DNA of 11,979 nucleotides, from contig JABSPG010000069.1 in the NCBI GenBank assembly GCA_013214445.1, positions 1-11,979 of the forward strand, written 5' to 3'. The translations under genes were made by a program, and so were the position numbers. The stretch's first letter is position 1; every line of letters begins with the position of its first letter. Below are positions 1 to 6,358 of the stretch, piece by piece. The notes under the pieces were generated by a model. That model had not been told where the DNA came from. It did no database searches and worked only from the letters and a program-made list of their open reading frames with translations. The DNA comes from Ekhidna sp. GTDB taxonomy: Bacteria; Bacteroidota; Bacteroidia; Cytophagales; Cyclobacteriaceae.

Positions 1-575
1 TGTTGAGCATCAATTACAGAAGTGGTATAGGATATGGCATGGAGTTTCGTGAAGCAGAGAACTACGGGGCGGGTGGAGCCAGTGAATTCAACGATGTGCT
101 GGGAGCCGGACTCTATCTAAAAAATTTATCTTTTGTAGACCCTATCCGGGTGGGACTATATGGGGGTTCCTATGGAGGCTACCTGACTGCTATGGGTCTA
201 TCAAGAGCGTCCGATATGTTCGCAGCAGGGGTGGACATCCATGGGGTGATGGATTGGAATGTCATCATCAATGGCTTCATGCCTAGTTACAACCCACTTG
301 AGCATCCGGATTTTGCCGAACTGGCGTACGAATCCTCGCCGATAGCATCGATGGATACATGGAAATCTCCTGTACTGCTGATTCATGGAGATGACGATCG
401 CAATGTGCCATTCAGTGAGACGGTAGACAAAGTAGAGCAGCTAAGAAAAAACGGGGTGTATTTCGAGCAACTGGTCTTTCCTGATGAAGTGCATGGATTC
501 CTGTTGCATAGCAACTGGTTGAAGGCTTATAACACCACGTACGACTTCTTTGAGCGAAAATTAAAAAACAGGTAA
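1..575 (+). CDS. S9 prolyl oligopeptidase family peptidase, C-terminal part (5' truncated by window)
   Basis: This is the catalytic alpha/beta-hydrolase domain of a family S9 serine peptidase (prolyl oligopeptidase / dipeptidyl peptidase IV-like), which cleaves short peptides, often after proline. The reading frame is already open at the first base, so the N-terminal beta-propeller and true start lie outside the window. Counting residues from base 3, the nucleophile motif GGSYGGY places the serine at 56, the acid is D132 in HGDDDRNVP, and the histidine is H164 in DEVHGF. All three triad residues are present and in the usual order and spacing. The segment YRSGIGYGMEFREAE near the start is also typical of the S9 catalytic domain. 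The gene ends with TAA at 573-575. The exact subfamily and any signal peptide cannot be judged from this fragment. The family call is very secure. Confidence 0.93.
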   Translation, partial: LSINYRSGIGYGMEFREAENYGAGGASEFNDVLGAGLYLKNLSFVDPIRVGLYGGSYGGYLTAMGLSRASDMFAAGVDIHGVMDWNVIINGFMPSYNPLEHPDFAELAYESSPIASMDTWKSPVLLIHGDDDRNVPFSETVDKVEQLRKNGVYFEQLVFPDEVHGFLLHSNWLKAYNTTYDFFERKLKNR

Positions 576-581
576 GGAAAA

Positions 582-609
582 GGCGGTCTATTGGAAAAGA
601 CCTTTATTT
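582..609 (+). terminator. Weak possible intrinsic terminator after the S9 peptidase gene
   Basis: A short perfect stem GGTCT (585-589) / AGACC (598-602) with an 8-base loop is followed by TTTATTT. It lies 10 bases after the stop codon of the S9 peptidase. The stem is only five pairs, and an alternative pairing AAAGG/CCTTT competes with it, so it is a weak candidate. Confidence 0.35.
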
Positions 610-661
610 CAGTTGATAGAGGATTCATTTCTACCAAAGAAAGATAAGTTTGGCAAAACCT

Positions 662-682
662 AATACTAATATTTTTAGTATT
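662..682. repeat. Perfect inverted repeat just upstream of the DUF763 start
   Basis: AATACTAA (662-669) and TTAGTATT (675-682) are exact reverse complements separated by five bases. The right arm runs into a T-rich stretch and ends eight bases before the DUF763 start codon. It could be an operator, an AT-rich hairpin in the 5' region, or a weak terminator for the upstream gene. The right arm also overlaps TATTTTTG (679-686), which fits the Bacteroidota -7 consensus TAnnTTTG. No TTG lies 17-23 bases upstream of it, so the promoter reading is weak. Confidence 0.45.
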
Positions 683-690
683 TTTGAATC

Positions 691-1893
691 ATGCGACATG
701 CAGGTTCAGCAGATCTTCCTTTACATAATGGTCATGTTCCTAAGTGGCTGGCAGAGCGGATGGCCAAGCTCGGCGGTGCAATTACCGAAGCGATCTTAAT
801 AGAGTTTGGTAAGAAGGCTTTTATTCAGCGCATGAGTGATCCTGCCTGGTTTCAATCATTGGGCTGTGTACTAGGGATGGATTGGCACAGTTCGGGTATC
901 ACGACCTCTGTAATGGGAGCGCTAAAGACGGCCATAAACCCCAGAGCGAGAGAGCTGGGCATTTACGTCTGTGGAGGCCGGGGTAAGCACAGTAGAAAAA
1001 CACCGGAAGAGTTACTTCGGGTAGGCGATCGAACAGGGCTTGATGCAGCATCGCTGGTTCGCAGTAGTAGGTTGGTTGCAAAAGTGGATAATACGGCCAT
1101 TCAGGATGGATTTCAGATCTACCTGCATTCCTTTATCGTTTCCGATCACGGCGATTGGTCGGTTGTCCAGCAGGGTATGAATGGCCCTTCAGGATATGCA
1201 AGAAGGTATCATTGGTCTTCTTTGGATTTGACCAGCTACGTGGAGGATCCCCACAAATTTATTTACGGTAGAAATCAGGGACAGATCTTGAATTTGACAG
1301 CAGAGCAAGCTTCTTGCGCTCGGCAGTCTATTCTCGAAATGAGCAAAGAGCATCCAGCCAAGATGATCGAAGAGATCCGGAAGATTAAGCTGCCAGCCCA
1401 CCACGATGTTCGTCAAAAAGACGTAGACCTGAAAAGACTAGGATCGGTTTTGGCAATATCTTCAGAGTTGCCCAGCGATCAATTTGAAGATCTGCTTTTA
1501 ATTCAAGGACTCGGACCTAGAACCTTACAGTCTCTTGCTTTGGTTAGTGAAGTCATTTACGGTACCGAATCAAGGTTTCAGGATCCTGCGAGGTTTTCTT
1601 TTGCTCATGGTGGGAAAGATGGACACCCTTTTCCGGTACCAACTAAAGTTTATGATGAAAGTATAACCGTTTTAAGGCAGGCGGTAGATAAAGCGAAGAT
1701 TGGTCATCGTGATAAGCTGAAGGCTCTGAATGCATTAACCACTGCTTCGCAACGGATGGAAAAAGACTTCTCTCCAACAGGGGACTTAGATGATTTAATT
1801 GAGAAAGAGCGAAGAGATTCCTGGAAGTATGGAGGAAGAACGGTAAATGGTTTTGCTAAGAAGCCCATGTTGGTGCAAGGGAGTTTGTTTTGA
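691..1893 (+). CDS. DUF763 domain-containing protein
   Basis: This is a complete 400-residue member of the uncharacterised DUF763 family, which is known mostly from archaea and thermophiles and also from scattered bacteria. The N-terminus, with SADLPLHNGHVPKWLAERM, matches where the family normally starts, so the ATG at 691 is well supported even though no Shine-Dalgarno is visible. Conserved-looking blocks are DWHSSG (64-69), a Gly/Lys/Arg-rich GGRGKHSRKTPEE (95-107), HSFIVSDHGDWSVVQQGMN (146-164), HHDV (237-240) and FSFAHGGKDGHPFPVP (302-317). Residues around 268-290 (LLLIQGLGPRTLQSLALVSE) resemble a helix-hairpin-helix DNA-binding motif. The many conserved His and Asp residues would suit a metal-dependent enzyme, but that is inference. 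No signal peptide or membrane helix is seen, so the protein is probably cytosolic. It is monocistronic and convergent with DUF6702. The family call is firm and the function is unknown. Confidence 0.88.
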   Translation: MRHAGSADLPLHNGHVPKWLAERMAKLGGAITEAILIEFGKKAFIQRMSDPAWFQSLGCVLGMDWHSSGITTSVMGALKTAINPRARELGIYVCGGRGKHSRKTPEELLRVGDRTGLDAASLVRSSRLVAKVDNTAIQDGFQIYLHSFIVSDHGDWSVVQQGMNGPSGYARRYHWSSLDLTSYVEDPHKFIYGRNQGQILNLTAEQASCARQSILEMSKEHPAKMIEEIRKIKLPAHHDVRQKDVDLKRLGSVLAISSELPSDQFEDLLLIQGLGPRTLQSLALVSEVIYGTESRFQDPARFSFAHGGKDGHPFPVPTKVYDESITVLRQAVDKAKIGHRDKLKALNALTTASQRMEKDFSPTGDLDDLIEKERRDSWKYGGRTVNGFAKKPMLVQGSLF

Positions 1894-1901
1894 TCACTCC
1901 C
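1879..1901. repeat. Hairpin spanning the two convergent stop codons
   Basis: GGGAGT (1879-1884) and ACTCCC (1896-1901) are exact reverse complements with an 11-base loop. The loop holds most of TGATCA (1891-1896), where the TGA of DUF763 abuts the TGA of the minus-strand gene. No T-run follows on either strand, so it is not a classical intrinsic terminator. It may still protect or separate the converging transcripts. Confidence 0.35.
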
Positions 1902-2379
1902 AGTCAAAAACTTGAGTATCCTCGCCTCTCATCAGCCGAGCACTTTTTACATCGTCAAAAGCCCGAAAGTGTACGAGGTTTTCCTGATCTCCCCAAACTT
2001 CATGTAGGATACTGTTCCAGACTTTCACCTGCTTTATTTTCTTGACTTTCTCAATTTCAATGTAGCACCACATCACTTCGTCTTCGATCTCCGCTCCTAT
2101 GTAGTTCAGTTCGTATTCCTTGCCTTTCTCATCCCATAGTTTGATTCTTTCCAATGCGTATTTTTTAAGCGTCTCATTCACAAAATCCCAATTGGCTTCT
2201 TCCGTAATGTTCAGTTTCTGATTGCCCGAGTAGTGCTGCAGTGCCAACTCCAGATCATCTAAGAAAATACGCGTACTTATCTGTATTACTTTTTGGTCTT
2301 CCTTGTATTTAATATCAGAGACACTCACATGGAAAGGGTGGAGGGTTAACTGAAAAAAGATAAAAAGAGATGTAATCAT
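1894..2379 (-). CDS. DUF6702 family protein
   Basis: This 161-residue protein is recognisable as DUF6702, a family largely confined to Bacteroidota. It begins with a short hydrophobic stretch (MITSLFIFFQLTL) that probably acts as an export signal, followed by HPFHVSVSDIKY, a His-containing strand typical of the family start. The rest is predicted mainly beta with charged loops, and it includes a MWCYIEIE segment and a C-terminal WGDQENLVHF segment. The gene is transcribed away from the HupE/UreJ-like gene across a short shared intergenic region. Membrane HupE/UreJ_2 proteins of other phyla often carry an N-terminal exported domain beginning with a similar His-rich strand. This protein could be the separate equivalent of that domain, but this is inference. 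The role is unknown, with metal handling or envelope function possible. Confidence 0.8.
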   Translation of the reverse strand: MITSLFIFFQLTLHPFHVSVSDIKYKEDQKVIQISTRIFLDDLELALQHYSGNQKLNITEEANWDFVNETLKKYALERIKLWDEKGKEYELNYIGAEIEDEVMWCYIEIEKVKKIKQVKVWNSILHEVWGDQENLVHFRAFDDVKSARLMRGEDTQVFDWE

Positions 2380-2383
2380 GGCT

Positions 2384-2415
2384 CAAAGCTAAGCAAATGC
2401 AATGCCTGTTTTCAA
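2384..2415 (-). promoter_or_regulatory. Predicted Bacteroidota-type promoter for the DUF6702 gene
   Basis: Reading the minus strand, TTG (2415-2413) is followed after 21 bases by TAGCTTTG (2391-2384), an exact match to the -7 consensus TAnnTTTG with a spacer in the accepted 17-23 range. Only four bases then remain before the ATG at 2379, so the transcript would be nearly leaderless. Confidence 0.5.
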
Positions 2416-2482
2416 TACCGCTCATCAAATGATCTGACTGAAAATGACGCAGATGGAGTCCATCGGTTATATTCGCAATCCG

Positions 2483-3070
2483 ATGAGCGAATTTGGATTA
2501 TACTATGGATTGGGATTCGACCATATCCTGGATGTAAATGGATACGATCATATCCTTTTTGTGATCGTGCTCTGCGCACTTTATCAATCCACCGATTGGA
2601 AGAAAGTCTTGATCCTTATCACTGCTTTCACGATTGGTCACTCCATTACGCTGGCACTAGCAACGATGCGGATCATTCAGATCAATGCGGATTTGATTGA
2701 GTTCCTAATCCCGGTAACGATACTCTTTACAGCAGTCTCAAACCTGTTTACCAAAGAGGATCGAATAGCAGAAGGAAAAATTTGGAGAAACTACGCTTAT
2801 GCCGGCTTCTTTGGGTTGATCCATGGCCTGGGCTTTTCCAATTACCTGAGAGCGCTGTTAGGAAAAGATGAGACGATTATCATGCAGCTTTTTGCCTTCA
2901 ATGTAGGGTTAGAGGTTGGTCAAATCATTATCGTTGGCTTCTTTTTAGTGACTAGTTTCATTTTCACCGGATTGGGAGGGGTCACTAGAAGGGATTGGAA
3001 AATCATCATCTCCTCAGCGGTAGGAGGAATTGCATTGATGCTCATGCTGGATACGAATTATTTAAATTGA
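2483..3070 (+). CDS. HupE/UreJ family membrane protein
   Basis: This is a polytopic inner-membrane protein of the HupE/UreJ type, a family linked to nickel/cobalt or other metal-ion transport and to hydrogenase or urease accessory roles. With the start at 2483 it is 195 residues with about six hydrophobic helices. Conserved membrane motifs include GYDHILFV (H23), FTIGHSITL (H53), GLIHGLGFS (H114) and FNVGLEVGQ (E144). These His, Asp and Glu residues inside helices are the expected metal-binding positions. An in-frame ATG at 2444 would add MTQMESIGYIRNP. I prefer 2483 because family members normally start just before the amphipathic segment preceding GYDH. The M1 peptidase gene follows within about 50 bases, so the two are probably cotranscribed. 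No urease or hydrogenase gene is present, so the substrate is unknown. Confidence 0.85.
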   Translation: MSEFGLYYGLGFDHILDVNGYDHILFVIVLCALYQSTDWKKVLILITAFTIGHSITLALATMRIIQINADLIEFLIPVTILFTAVSNLFTKEDRIAEGKIWRNYAYAGFFGLIHGLGFSNYLRALLGKDETIIMQLFAFNVGLEVGQIIIVGFFLVTSFIFTGLGGVTRRDWKIIISSAVGGIALMLMLDTNYLN

Positions 3071-3122
3071 TAAACTAGAAAGATAACTCATACTTAAACT
3101 GATGAATCATAAATACATACCT

Positions 3123-5372
3123 ATGAAAAAGAGCATTCTACTTATCGTAGCGTTGCTGGTAGCTACGACGGTTTCTGTAGCCCAGGATCGTAAACAAAAA
3201 GACACAGATTGGGAACAGAAATTCGAGCAGCTTGGAACCATGCTTCCCACTCCTAATGTGTACCGAACGGCATCAGGAGCCCCAGGGCATCAGTACTGGC
3301 AGCAAAAGGCCGATTACAAAATGAACTTGGTATTAGACGACAGTAATCAGAGCTTAACAGGCAGTGAGACCATTACTTATTACAACAACTCTCCAGATGT
3401 GCTAGAGTACTTATGGGTGCAGCTAGATCAAAATGTGAGAGCAAAAGATTCCAACTCGCCTTTGATTGGACAAAGCAGCATGAAAGACACGCTTAATGCG
3501 TATGCGGTTTTCAGACTTACTGGCGATGAAGACTATGACGGTGGTTTCAAAATCAAGTCAGTAGAGCAAAATGGTAAAGGCATGAGCTATACCATCAACA
3601 AAACCATGATGAGAATAGACTTGGATCAGCCACTCAAGTCTGGAGAAAACACCACGTTTAGTATCGAATGGAATTACAACATCAATAACCGAATGACTGA
3701 TGGAGGCCGTTCTGGCTTGGAGTACTTTGAAGATGAAGATAACTACCTATACACCATTGCACAGTTCTTCCCTAGAATGGCGGTGTACATGGATAACGAA
3801 GGATGGCAAAACAAGCAGTTTCTGGGGAGAGGCGAGTTTGCTTTGACTTTTGGAGACTATGAGGTGGACTTGACTGTACCGTCAGACTTCATCGTAGGTG
3901 CCACCGGAACATTGCAAAACCCAACTGATGTTTTAACATCCGATCAGGTAGAGCGATTTGAGCTAGCGAAGAAAACATACGACAAGCCTGTAATTATCGT
4001 AACAGAAAAAGAGGCACGAAAGAATGAAAAGACGAAAGCTAAGGACACGAAAACATGGAAGTTCAAAGCTGAGAATGTAAGAGACTATGCTTTCTGCGCT
4101 TCCCGAAAATTCATCTGGGATGCAATGGCTGTGAAGCTCAGCGAGGGAAATGAGCCATTGGCAATGTCTTACTACCCAAAAGAAGGAAATCCACTTTGGG
4201 AGGACTTTTCTACGATCGCAGTTGCACAGACACTAAAGACGTTCTCCAAGTTTACTACGGAGTATCCTTACCCTCATGCAACATCCGTGCATACGGCCTC
4301 TATCGGTATGGAGTACCCAATGATCTGCTTCAACTACGGAAGACCAGATCCTGATGGAACCTACTCTGACAGAAAGAAGCACGGGATGATTTCTGTGATC
4401 ATCCATGAAGTAGGCCATAACTTTTTCCCAATGATCATCAACTCGGATGAGCGTCAGTGGACTTGGATGGATGAGGGTTTAACGACATTCGTTCAATACC
4501 TCACAGAACAAGAGTTCAGCGAGAATCATCTTGACTATGATTACCCGTCTAGAAGAGGCCCTGCTGCGAACATTGTGCCTTACATGAGTGGTGAGGGAGG
4601 TCTGGTAAGACCAATCATGACTAACTCGGAGCAAATTCGTCAGTTTGGAGCAAATGCCTATGCAAAGCCAGCAACTGCGCTAAATATTTTGAGAGAGACA
4701 ATTATGGGTCCAGAGCTTTTCGATAAAGCATTCAAAACATACTCCGAAAGATGGGCCTTCAAGCACCCTACACCTGCAGATCTTTTCAGGACTTTGGAAG
4801 ATGCCTCAGCAGTAGATCTAGATTGGTTCTGGAGAGGTTGGTTCTATGGAACGGACTATGTAGATGTGGATCTTGCGAATGTGAGATGGTTTCAGATGCA
4901 GACAGAAGAGAATGGTCTTGAAACCAGAAACATCAAAGGCGCAGGTCAGGGGATCGATGGTCAGGACGATGGTAACAAAGACTTTGGAAGCGCTCCACAG
5001 CCATTTGTGTTTCAAGAGTGGGAAGGCGGAAGCGGCGAGTACCGTCAGACTATGGATCAGAATAAAATCAAGCAGGCGGCTGAAGGAAAGAACTTTTATG
5101 AGCTGACGCTAAAGAATCAAGGAGGCCTGGTCTCTCCTGTAATCATTGAGTGGACCTACGCCGATGGTTCGGTGGAGCGAGAGAAAATACCTGCTGAGAT
5201 CTGGAAGATCAATGAGAAGGAAGTAAAGAAGGTATTTTTGAAGAACAAAGAAGTAGCGAAAATTGTGATTGACCCTGATAAGATGACGGCAGATGCATAC
5301 ACAGATAATAATGTGTATCCAAGGTCACAAGAAGGAGATCGCTTCGAGCAGTTCAAAGACGGAAAGAAATAA
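3123..5372 (+). CDS. M1 family metallopeptidase (secreted zinc aminopeptidase)
   Basis: This is a zinc-dependent aminopeptidase of family M1 that removes N-terminal residues from peptides, probably in the periplasm. The preferred start at 3123 gives MKKSILLIVALLVATTVSVAQ, a clear Sec signal peptide; the in-frame ATG at 3102 would add seven polar residues before it. Numbered from 3102, the zinc site is H435-E436-x-x-H439, with the third ligand E458 in WTWMDEG, exactly the HExxH-x18-E spacing of M1. The upstream GMEYP (402-406) corresponds to the exopeptidase GxMEN motif in variant form. An N-terminal beta domain (about 70-290) precedes the catalytic domain. A C-terminal region (about 590-756) contains an Asp/Gly-rich linker, then a beta-rich segment that may be an accessory domain. 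The gene follows HupE/UreJ closely and ends at a strong terminator, so the pair is a likely operon. Confidence 0.93.
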   Translation: MKKSILLIVALLVATTVSVAQDRKQKDTDWEQKFEQLGTMLPTPNVYRTASGAPGHQYWQQKADYKMNLVLDDSNQSLTGSETITYYNNSPDVLEYLWVQLDQNVRAKDSNSPLIGQSSMKDTLNAYAVFRLTGDEDYDGGFKIKSVEQNGKGMSYTINKTMMRIDLDQPLKSGENTTFSIEWNYNINNRMTDGGRSGLEYFEDEDNYLYTIAQFFPRMAVYMDNEGWQNKQFLGRGEFALTFGDYEVDLTVPSDFIVGATGTLQNPTDVLTSDQVERFELAKKTYDKPVIIVTEKEARKNEKTKAKDTKTWKFKAENVRDYAFCASRKFIWDAMAVKLSEGNEPLAMSYYPKEGNPLWEDFSTIAVAQTLKTFSKFTTEYPYPHATSVHTASIGMEYPMICFNYGRPDPDGTYSDRKKHGMISVIIHEVGHNFFPMIINSDERQWTWMDEGLTTFVQYLTEQEFSENHLDYDYPSRRGPAANIVPYMSGEGGLVRPIMTNSEQIRQFGANAYAKPATALNILRETIMGPELFDKAFKTYSERWAFKHPTPADLFRTLEDASAVDLDWFWRGWFYGTDYVDVDLANVRWFQMQTEENGLETRNIKGAGQGIDGQDDGNKDFGSAPQPFVFQEWEGGSGEYRQTMDQNKIKQAAEGKNFYELTLKNQGGLVSPVIIEWTYADGSVEREKIPAEIWKINEKEVKKVFLKNKEVAKIVIDPDKMTADAYTDNNVYPRSQEGDRFEQFKDGKK

Positions 5373-5395
5373 AAGAAGCATAACCAACCTAAACT

Positions 5396-5425
5396 AAAGG
5401 GAGGCCGTTTTCGGTCTCCTTTTTT
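5396..5425 (+). terminator. Strong intrinsic terminator after the M1 peptidase gene
   Basis: The arms 5396-5407 and 5412-5423 form a 12-pair stem (two G-U pairs) closed by a TTTT loop, and the stem ends in a run of T. The core GGAGGCCG / CGGTCTCC is GC-rich. It lies 24 bases after the M1 stop codon, marking the end of the HupE-M1 transcript and separating it from the lipoprotein gene. Confidence 0.88.
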
Positions 5426-5457
5426 ATTTGATAACTTAGCTGCAAACCACAGAAATA

Positions 5458-6249
5458 ATGAAAAAATTAGCTCTAACCGTCATCGTCATTTTTATTCTTT
5501 CATCATGCAGCACAGGCTCTTCTTCATCCAGCGAGACTCCCGACTCAGTAGCAGTGGAGAGCTCTTTTGTTGAGTACAATAATCCACCTGCAGAAGGATT
5601 TAATCAGGAAGGTTCTGACCTATTAGCTACCCTACTTGCAGACAAGACCATGACTGCTATGGGTGGAAGACAGGCTTGGGATAACACGAGGTTCATTAAG
5701 TGGAGCTTTTTTGGAAGAAGGAATCATACTTGGGACAAATGGACAGGGGATGTTAGAATCGAGTCTCCTGCAGATAGCTTAACGATATTGATGAATATTA
5801 ATAGTAAGGAAGGGAAGGTAGCGATAGGAGGCAATGAGCTTACCGAGGGGCTGAATGACTACCTGCAAGCCGGCTATGAAATGTGGGTGAACGATAGCTA
5901 TTGGTTGGTCATGCCTTACAAACTGAAGGACTCTGGTGTGACCTTAAAATACCTAAGAGAAGACACTACCCAGACAGGGTCCGCATCCGATGTAGTGAGC
6001 CTATCTTTCGAAGATGTTGGTGTTACTCCGCAGAATGTGTACGAAGTTTGGATAGACACAGACTCAAAGCTGGTGACTCAGTGGGCATTCTATCCTGATT
6101 CATCTGCTCTCGAACCAAGGTTCATTACCCCTTGGGAAGACTATCAAAAGTACGGAGACATCATGCTCTCAGGTGGTCGCGGATCAAATAGTCTATCCAG
6201 TATCGAAGTTCTCAATGAGCTTCCTGCTGGAACCCTCACAGATTTCTGA
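5458..6249 (+). CDS. Putative lipoprotein, possibly LolA-like fold (DUF6503-related)
   Basis: A 263-residue exported lipoprotein. The N-terminus MKKLALTVIVIFILSSCSTG is a lipoprotein signal peptide with lipobox LSSC and the acylated cysteine at 17. A low-complexity Ser-rich linker of about ten residues follows, which is common for surface or outer-membrane lipoproteins. The mature part is probably beta-rich. The run YEMWVNDSYWLVMPYKLKDSGVTLKYL (about 141-167), followed by NVYEVWIDTDSKLVTQWAFY (about 194-213), resembles the repeated strand pattern of LolA/LolB-like or DUF6503-type proteins, which bind lipid or other hydrophobic ligands. That assignment is tentative. It starts 33 bases after the M1 terminator and so probably has its own promoter, although no good TAnnTTTG match is visible. 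The lipoprotein call is strong and the family is uncertain. Confidence 0.8.
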   Translation: MKKLALTVIVIFILSSCSTGSSSSSETPDSVAVESSFVEYNNPPAEGFNQEGSDLLATLLADKTMTAMGGRQAWDNTRFIKWSFFGRRNHTWDKWTGDVRIESPADSLTILMNINSKEGKVAIGGNELTEGLNDYLQAGYEMWVNDSYWLVMPYKLKDSGVTLKYLREDTTQTGSASDVVSLSFEDVGVTPQNVYEVWIDTDSKLVTQWAFYPDSSALEPRFITPWEDYQKYGDIMLSGGRGSNSLSSIEVLNELPAGTLTDF

Positions 6250-6250
6250 A

Positions 6251-6260
6251 GGTGGCCACC
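6251..6260. repeat. 10-base perfect palindrome after the lipoprotein stop
   Basis: GGTGGCCACC is its own reverse complement and begins two bases after the TGA of the lipoprotein gene. It has no loop and no T-run, so it is not an intrinsic terminator. It could be a protein-binding site or chance. Confidence 0.3.
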
Positions 6261-6305
6261 AACATATTTGTTAGGTCCATAGTTCAATAGAAGCTGTTCA
6301 CCGAT

Positions 6306-6336
6306 TACTGCTTAGCATCTTTTTGATTAAGTAGCA
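6306..6336 (+). promoter_or_regulatory. Imperfect hairpin and weak promoter elements upstream of the histidine kinase
   Basis: TACTGCTTA (6306-6314) and TAAGTAGCA (6328-6336) pair at eight of nine positions, counting one G-T pair. An inner ATC/GAT closes a TTTTT loop and leaves a two-base bulge. No T-run follows. TTTG at 6322-6325, within this hairpin, lies 18 bases before TAATTTCT (6344-6351), a poor match to TAnnTTTG, so it may mark the kinase promoter. Nothing else is recognisable in the 109-base gap. Confidence 0.25.
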
Positions 6337-6358
6337 TTCTCTGTAATTTCTACTTGCA

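Noticed and set aside
1..575. The S9 peptidase as a truncated pseudogene
   Set aside because: The frame is open at base 1 and the full catalytic triad is present; the truncation is only the window edge.
2444..2482. Start of the HupE/UreJ gene at ATG 2444
   Set aside because: It adds 13 residues before the usual family start. It is possible but less likely than 2483.
4233..5356. Several open frames on either strand within the M1 peptidase gene
   Set aside because: They are shadows of a strongly supported coding sequence and show no family features.
6251..6260. GGTGGCCACC as a terminator
   Set aside because: It has no loop and no T-run, and at 10 bases it could easily be chance.
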